Assembly (NCBI GenBank): GCA_902768825.1
Contig: CACXMR010000011.1
Span: 1 to 44,847 of the forward strand
From: an uncultured Ruminococcus sp.
GTDB taxonomy: Bacteria > Bacillota > Clostridia > Oscillospirales > Acutalibacteraceae
DNA: 44,847 nt
Direction: 5' to 3'
This document shows positions 43,141 through 44,847 of this stretch, piece after piece (position 1 is the stretch's first letter; every line of letters starts with the position of its first letter). The notes under the pieces are model-generated. The model had not been told where the DNA came from. It saw only the letters and a list, made by a program, of their open reading frames with translations, and did not search any database. The translations under genes and the position numbers were made by a program.

Positions 43141-43355
43141 GGTCAGCGGTCAGGGGGACTTTTGCGAAAAAGTCCCCCCAACACCCCCGAAAACGCTGTT
43201 CGCGGGGGCAGAGTGTCTGATTTCTTAGTTGACCACTCGCGGTTCTTACAAAATACAAAAACACAAAAGCTTGCGGTTTCCAAAGGGGTTCGGGGGCGAA
43301 GCCCTTGATATATAATAAAAATTAGCCTGTCCTTGAAAAAGGGCAGGCTATAATT
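43141..43355. repeat. Mosaic intergenic repeat, copy E
   Basis: Holds a hairpin GGGGGACTTT/AAAGTCCCCC (43153-43178), then an inverted piece matching copies A and B (43200-43245: gttcgcgggggcag...tctgatttcttagttg is the complement of their segment). The copy D-like pieces 'gcttgcggtttccaaagg' and 'ggggttcggggg' follow, then the terminal hairpin. It joins both halves of the family in one copy. Confidence 0.7.
43324..43349 (-). terminator. Hairpin end of repeat E, probable terminator
   Basis: AGCCTGTCC (43324-43332) with GGGCAGGCT (43341-43349), one G-T pair. On the - strand it is followed by AATTTTTATT, and it lies 33 bases past the stop of the lipoprotein gene. On the + strand it may also end gyrA transcripts. 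Confidence 0.7.
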
Positions 43356-43381
43356 GTTTACACAGAAATAGTATTATTTTG

Positions 43382-44359
43382 CTACTGCTTTGTCCCTGCA
43401 AAGATCTCTCCCAGCTTTATTTTTGTGGAGCTGATGGAAAGCACCGAATGCTCCGTGTGATCCATCACAACGATCTTTCCGGTTTTGCTGTTATAGCCAA
43501 GCATGCTGACCATGGGATAAAGGGGTGTATAATATCCCGCATACTCTATGGCGCCGGATATGGTGGCTTCATTTGCAAGCCGGTCCCGCTCCTCCTGTGA
43601 CGCATCCTTTTCCGGCAGACGGTCGCCGGAGCGAGGCAGACTGACTGAGGAATCTATGGTTCCGTTTTTGATCCCGTAATAGTATTTTTTTATTGCGTTG
43701 TCGATCTCAGAGGCGGCAAAGCTCTGTGCGTTCTTTTCCACGTTATCCTTGTTTGCGCTTCTATAGATGAAATACAGTGCCTGATCAAATGAGGTAAGAT
43801 TGAGGACCTTGTTTAACGGCTTTTCTATAACGGCAAAAATGTCACCATCGCTGTCATAACAGAAATAGGGCAGACACCCGTTGTATATTTCATAATACTT
43901 CATATAGTTTTTGCAGTCTATGCCAAAATACTCAAGTGCTCCGCCCACAGTGCAATATCTTGCGGCACTGCGGCGTGACTCGGCATCGGAATCAGCAGAG
44001 GGCAGCTTGTCACCGGAATAACGGAAGCTCACTGAGTCGGAGTTTATTCTGCCGTTGAGCACACCGGAATAGTACAGATCCATCATGTTCTGAAGGAGAG
44101 AAGCATAGAGTCTTGGGTTAGTTTTGATATAGTCAGGTTCCTCAGGAAGCTTTGAGATGTATTCAAAGCTTTCAAGGGGATCAGATGACGGCTCCCATAT
44201 TTCAGGAGGCTCATCCTCAGAAACTATCTCTGACGGCTGTGATGAGGAGTATGTCAGCTCTATTTTTCTGTCTGACCGGTCATCATTTTTGTTTTGGGAG
44301 CAGGCGCATGAGCCTATGACCAGAAATGTACAGATAAATGAACAGATGATCCTTTTCAA
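43382..44359 (-). CDS. Lipoprotein with two tandem ~95-residue repeats
   Basis: Secreted lipoprotein of 325 residues; TTG start at 44359 with AAGGAGTG 9 bases upstream. The signal peptide ends IGSC with Cys18 the probable lipidated residue. An acidic Ser/Pro/Glu linker runs to about 75. Two similar units follow: 86-190 (MMDLYYSGVLNGRI..SV..RYSGDKLP...GGALEYFGI...YDSDGDIFAVIEKPLNKVLNL) and 217-308 (AIKKYYYGIKNGTI..SVSLPRSGDRLP...SGAIEYAGY...YNSKTGKIVVMDHTEHSVLSI). The equivalent positions line up over the whole unit. I do not recognise the fold. It faces away from gyrA and could be an operon with the upstream peptidoglycan-binding gene. Confidence 0.82.
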   Translation of the reverse strand: MKRIICSFICTFLVIGSCACSQNKNDDRSDRKIELTYSSSQPSEIVSEDEPPEIWEPSSDPLESFEYISKLPEEPDYIKTNPRLYASLLQNMMDLYYSGVLNGRINSDSVSFRYSGDKLPSADSDAESRRSAARYCTVGGALEYFGIDCKNYMKYYEIYNGCLPYFCYDSDGDIFAVIEKPLNKVLNLTSFDQALYFIYRSANKDNVEKNAQSFAASEIDNAIKKYYYGIKNGTIDSSVSLPRSGDRLPEKDASQEERDRLANEATISGAIEYAGYYTPLYPMVSMLGYNSKTGKIVVMDHTEHSVLSISSTKIKLGEIFAGTKQ

Positions 44360-44444
44360 TTATTTCACTCCTTGTGGGGGAAATTGCAAGCATAGAGCTA
44401 TTATTCTTTGCCAATAGTCAAAACGAGTGCTCGGCACCACGGAA

Positions 44445-44847
44445 TTATTGAGTGCCTGCCATTTTTGCATTTGATGAGAACAGAAGCCTCAGATCCTCAG
44501 TGGAAGCATAGCCGTCAACCGTAAGACCGTTGTTTTCCTCAAAGGCTGCAAAGCACTCACTGGTAGTGTTTCCGAAATAGCCTGTAGACACGGCATAGTA
44601 ATATCCAAGGGCGGCAAGTCTGTTTTGGATAAGAACGATGTCATCGCTGCTTTCGCCTACACCATAGGCAAGGCCGTCATAGATATTGAGGGAATTGTCC
44701 TCAGGCACCGAGGGTACGCTCTCTTGTGTGGTGCTTGATTCAGGTTTACTTTGTTCGGGTTTGCTTTGTTCGGGTTTGCTTTGTTCGGGTTTGCTTTGTT
44801 CGGGTTTGCTTTGTTCGGGTTTGCTTTGTTCGGGTTTGCTTTGTTCG
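44445..44847 (-). CDS. Peptidoglycan-binding domain protein, N-terminus beyond window
   Basis: Partial gene on the - strand: the stop is at 44445 and the frame is still open at the window end. From the window edge it reads a PEQSK pentapeptide repeat (7 copies, 44743-44847), a short linker [16 protein letters not shown], and then a C-terminal domain of about 75 residues ([15 protein letters not shown]...[37 protein letters not shown]). That domain is a clear PG_binding_1-type repeat that binds cell-wall peptide. An ATG-less reading from 44708 (GTG) is possible but would begin in the linker, so the true start is probably outside. The protein is probably secreted and cell-wall associated. Confidence 0.8.
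   Translation of the reverse strand, partial: EQSKPEQSKPEQSKPEQSKPEQSKPEQSKPEQSKPESSTTQESVPSVPEDNSLNIYDGLAYGVGESSDDIVLIQNRLAALGYYYAVSTGYFGNTTSECFAAFEENNGLTVDGYASTEDLRLLFSSNAKMAGTQ
44743..44847 (-). repeat. 15-bp tandem repeat encoding PEQSK (7 units, continues past window)
   Basis: Seven consecutive 15-base units on the + strand; the first has one change (TTTACTTTG versus TTTGCTTTG) and the last six are identical. The unit keeps frame and encodes Pro-Glu-Gln-Ser-Lys. The array reaches the last base of the window, so its full length is unknown. Confidence 0.95.

Noticed and set aside
44743-44847. CRISPR array at the window end
   Set aside because: Units are 15 bases with no spacers and keep a reading frame (PEQSK). 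It is a coding minisatellite.

Overview
The window is a chromosomal origin region from a low-to-mid GC Firmicute, most likely an Oscillospiraceae / Ruminococcus-type clostridium. This is inferred from the rpmH-dnaA-dnaN-recF-gyrB-gyrA layout, the Gram-positive ribosome binding sites, lipoproteins with lipoboxes, B. subtilis-type parS sites, and the mixture of TTG/GTG starts. No species is claimed. The putative replication origin lies around dnaA (31.3-33.4 kb).

Layout. 0.3-3.7 kb (+): two six-TM membrane proteins with Asn/Gln/Tyr/Pro-rich tails and a small lipoprotein. 3.8-8.9 kb (-): a RelQ-type small alarmone synthetase, a CopA copper ATPase with a CopZ-like domain fused at its C-terminus, and a PrsA/PpiC-type lipoprotein foldase. 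9.2-13.2 kb (+): a degenerate metallo-beta-lactamase-fold protein, an FHA-SEDS (RodA/FtsW) fusion and a class B penicillin-binding protein. 13.4-13.7 kb (-): tRNA-Met and tRNA-Glu. 13.7-18 kb (-): an acetyltransferase, guaB and serS. 18-19.6 kb (-): parB and parA. 20.1-28.3 kb (+): mnmE, an ECF sigma/anti-sigma pair, mnmG, rsmG and a second ParB/Noc-like gene. 28.4-31.3 kb (-): jag, yidC, yidD, rnpA and rpmH. 31.8-43.1 kb (+): dnaA, dnaN, yaaA, recF, remB, two zinc-ribbon membrane proteins, gyrB, a YcxB-like protein, a thioesterase and gyrA. 43.4-44.8 kb (-): a lipoprotein with an internal duplication and a peptidoglycan-binding protein that runs off the window end with a PEQSK tandem repeat.

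How the genes fit together. The core is replication initiation (DnaA, DnaN, RecF, gyrase), origin segregation (ParA, ParB, parS, second ParB) and the classic ori-linked translation and membrane-insertion genes. Relative to the usual Firmicute order, the mnmE-mnmG-rsmG-noc block is inverted, so it faces the replication fork. An ECF sigma/anti-sigma pair is inserted in it.

The most interesting non-standard signals are: the CopA-CopZ fusion with an intact internal Shine-Dalgarno and ATG; three equal-geometry inverted repeats upstream of the second parB; the FHA-RodA-PbpA arrangement; a mosaic intergenic repeat family with five members in the window, one of which appears to supply the mnmE -35 box; and AT-rich, DnaA-box-like clusters outside the main origin. 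No CRISPR array, phage or insertion sequence transposase was seen. All calls come from reading the sequence; no database search was possible.
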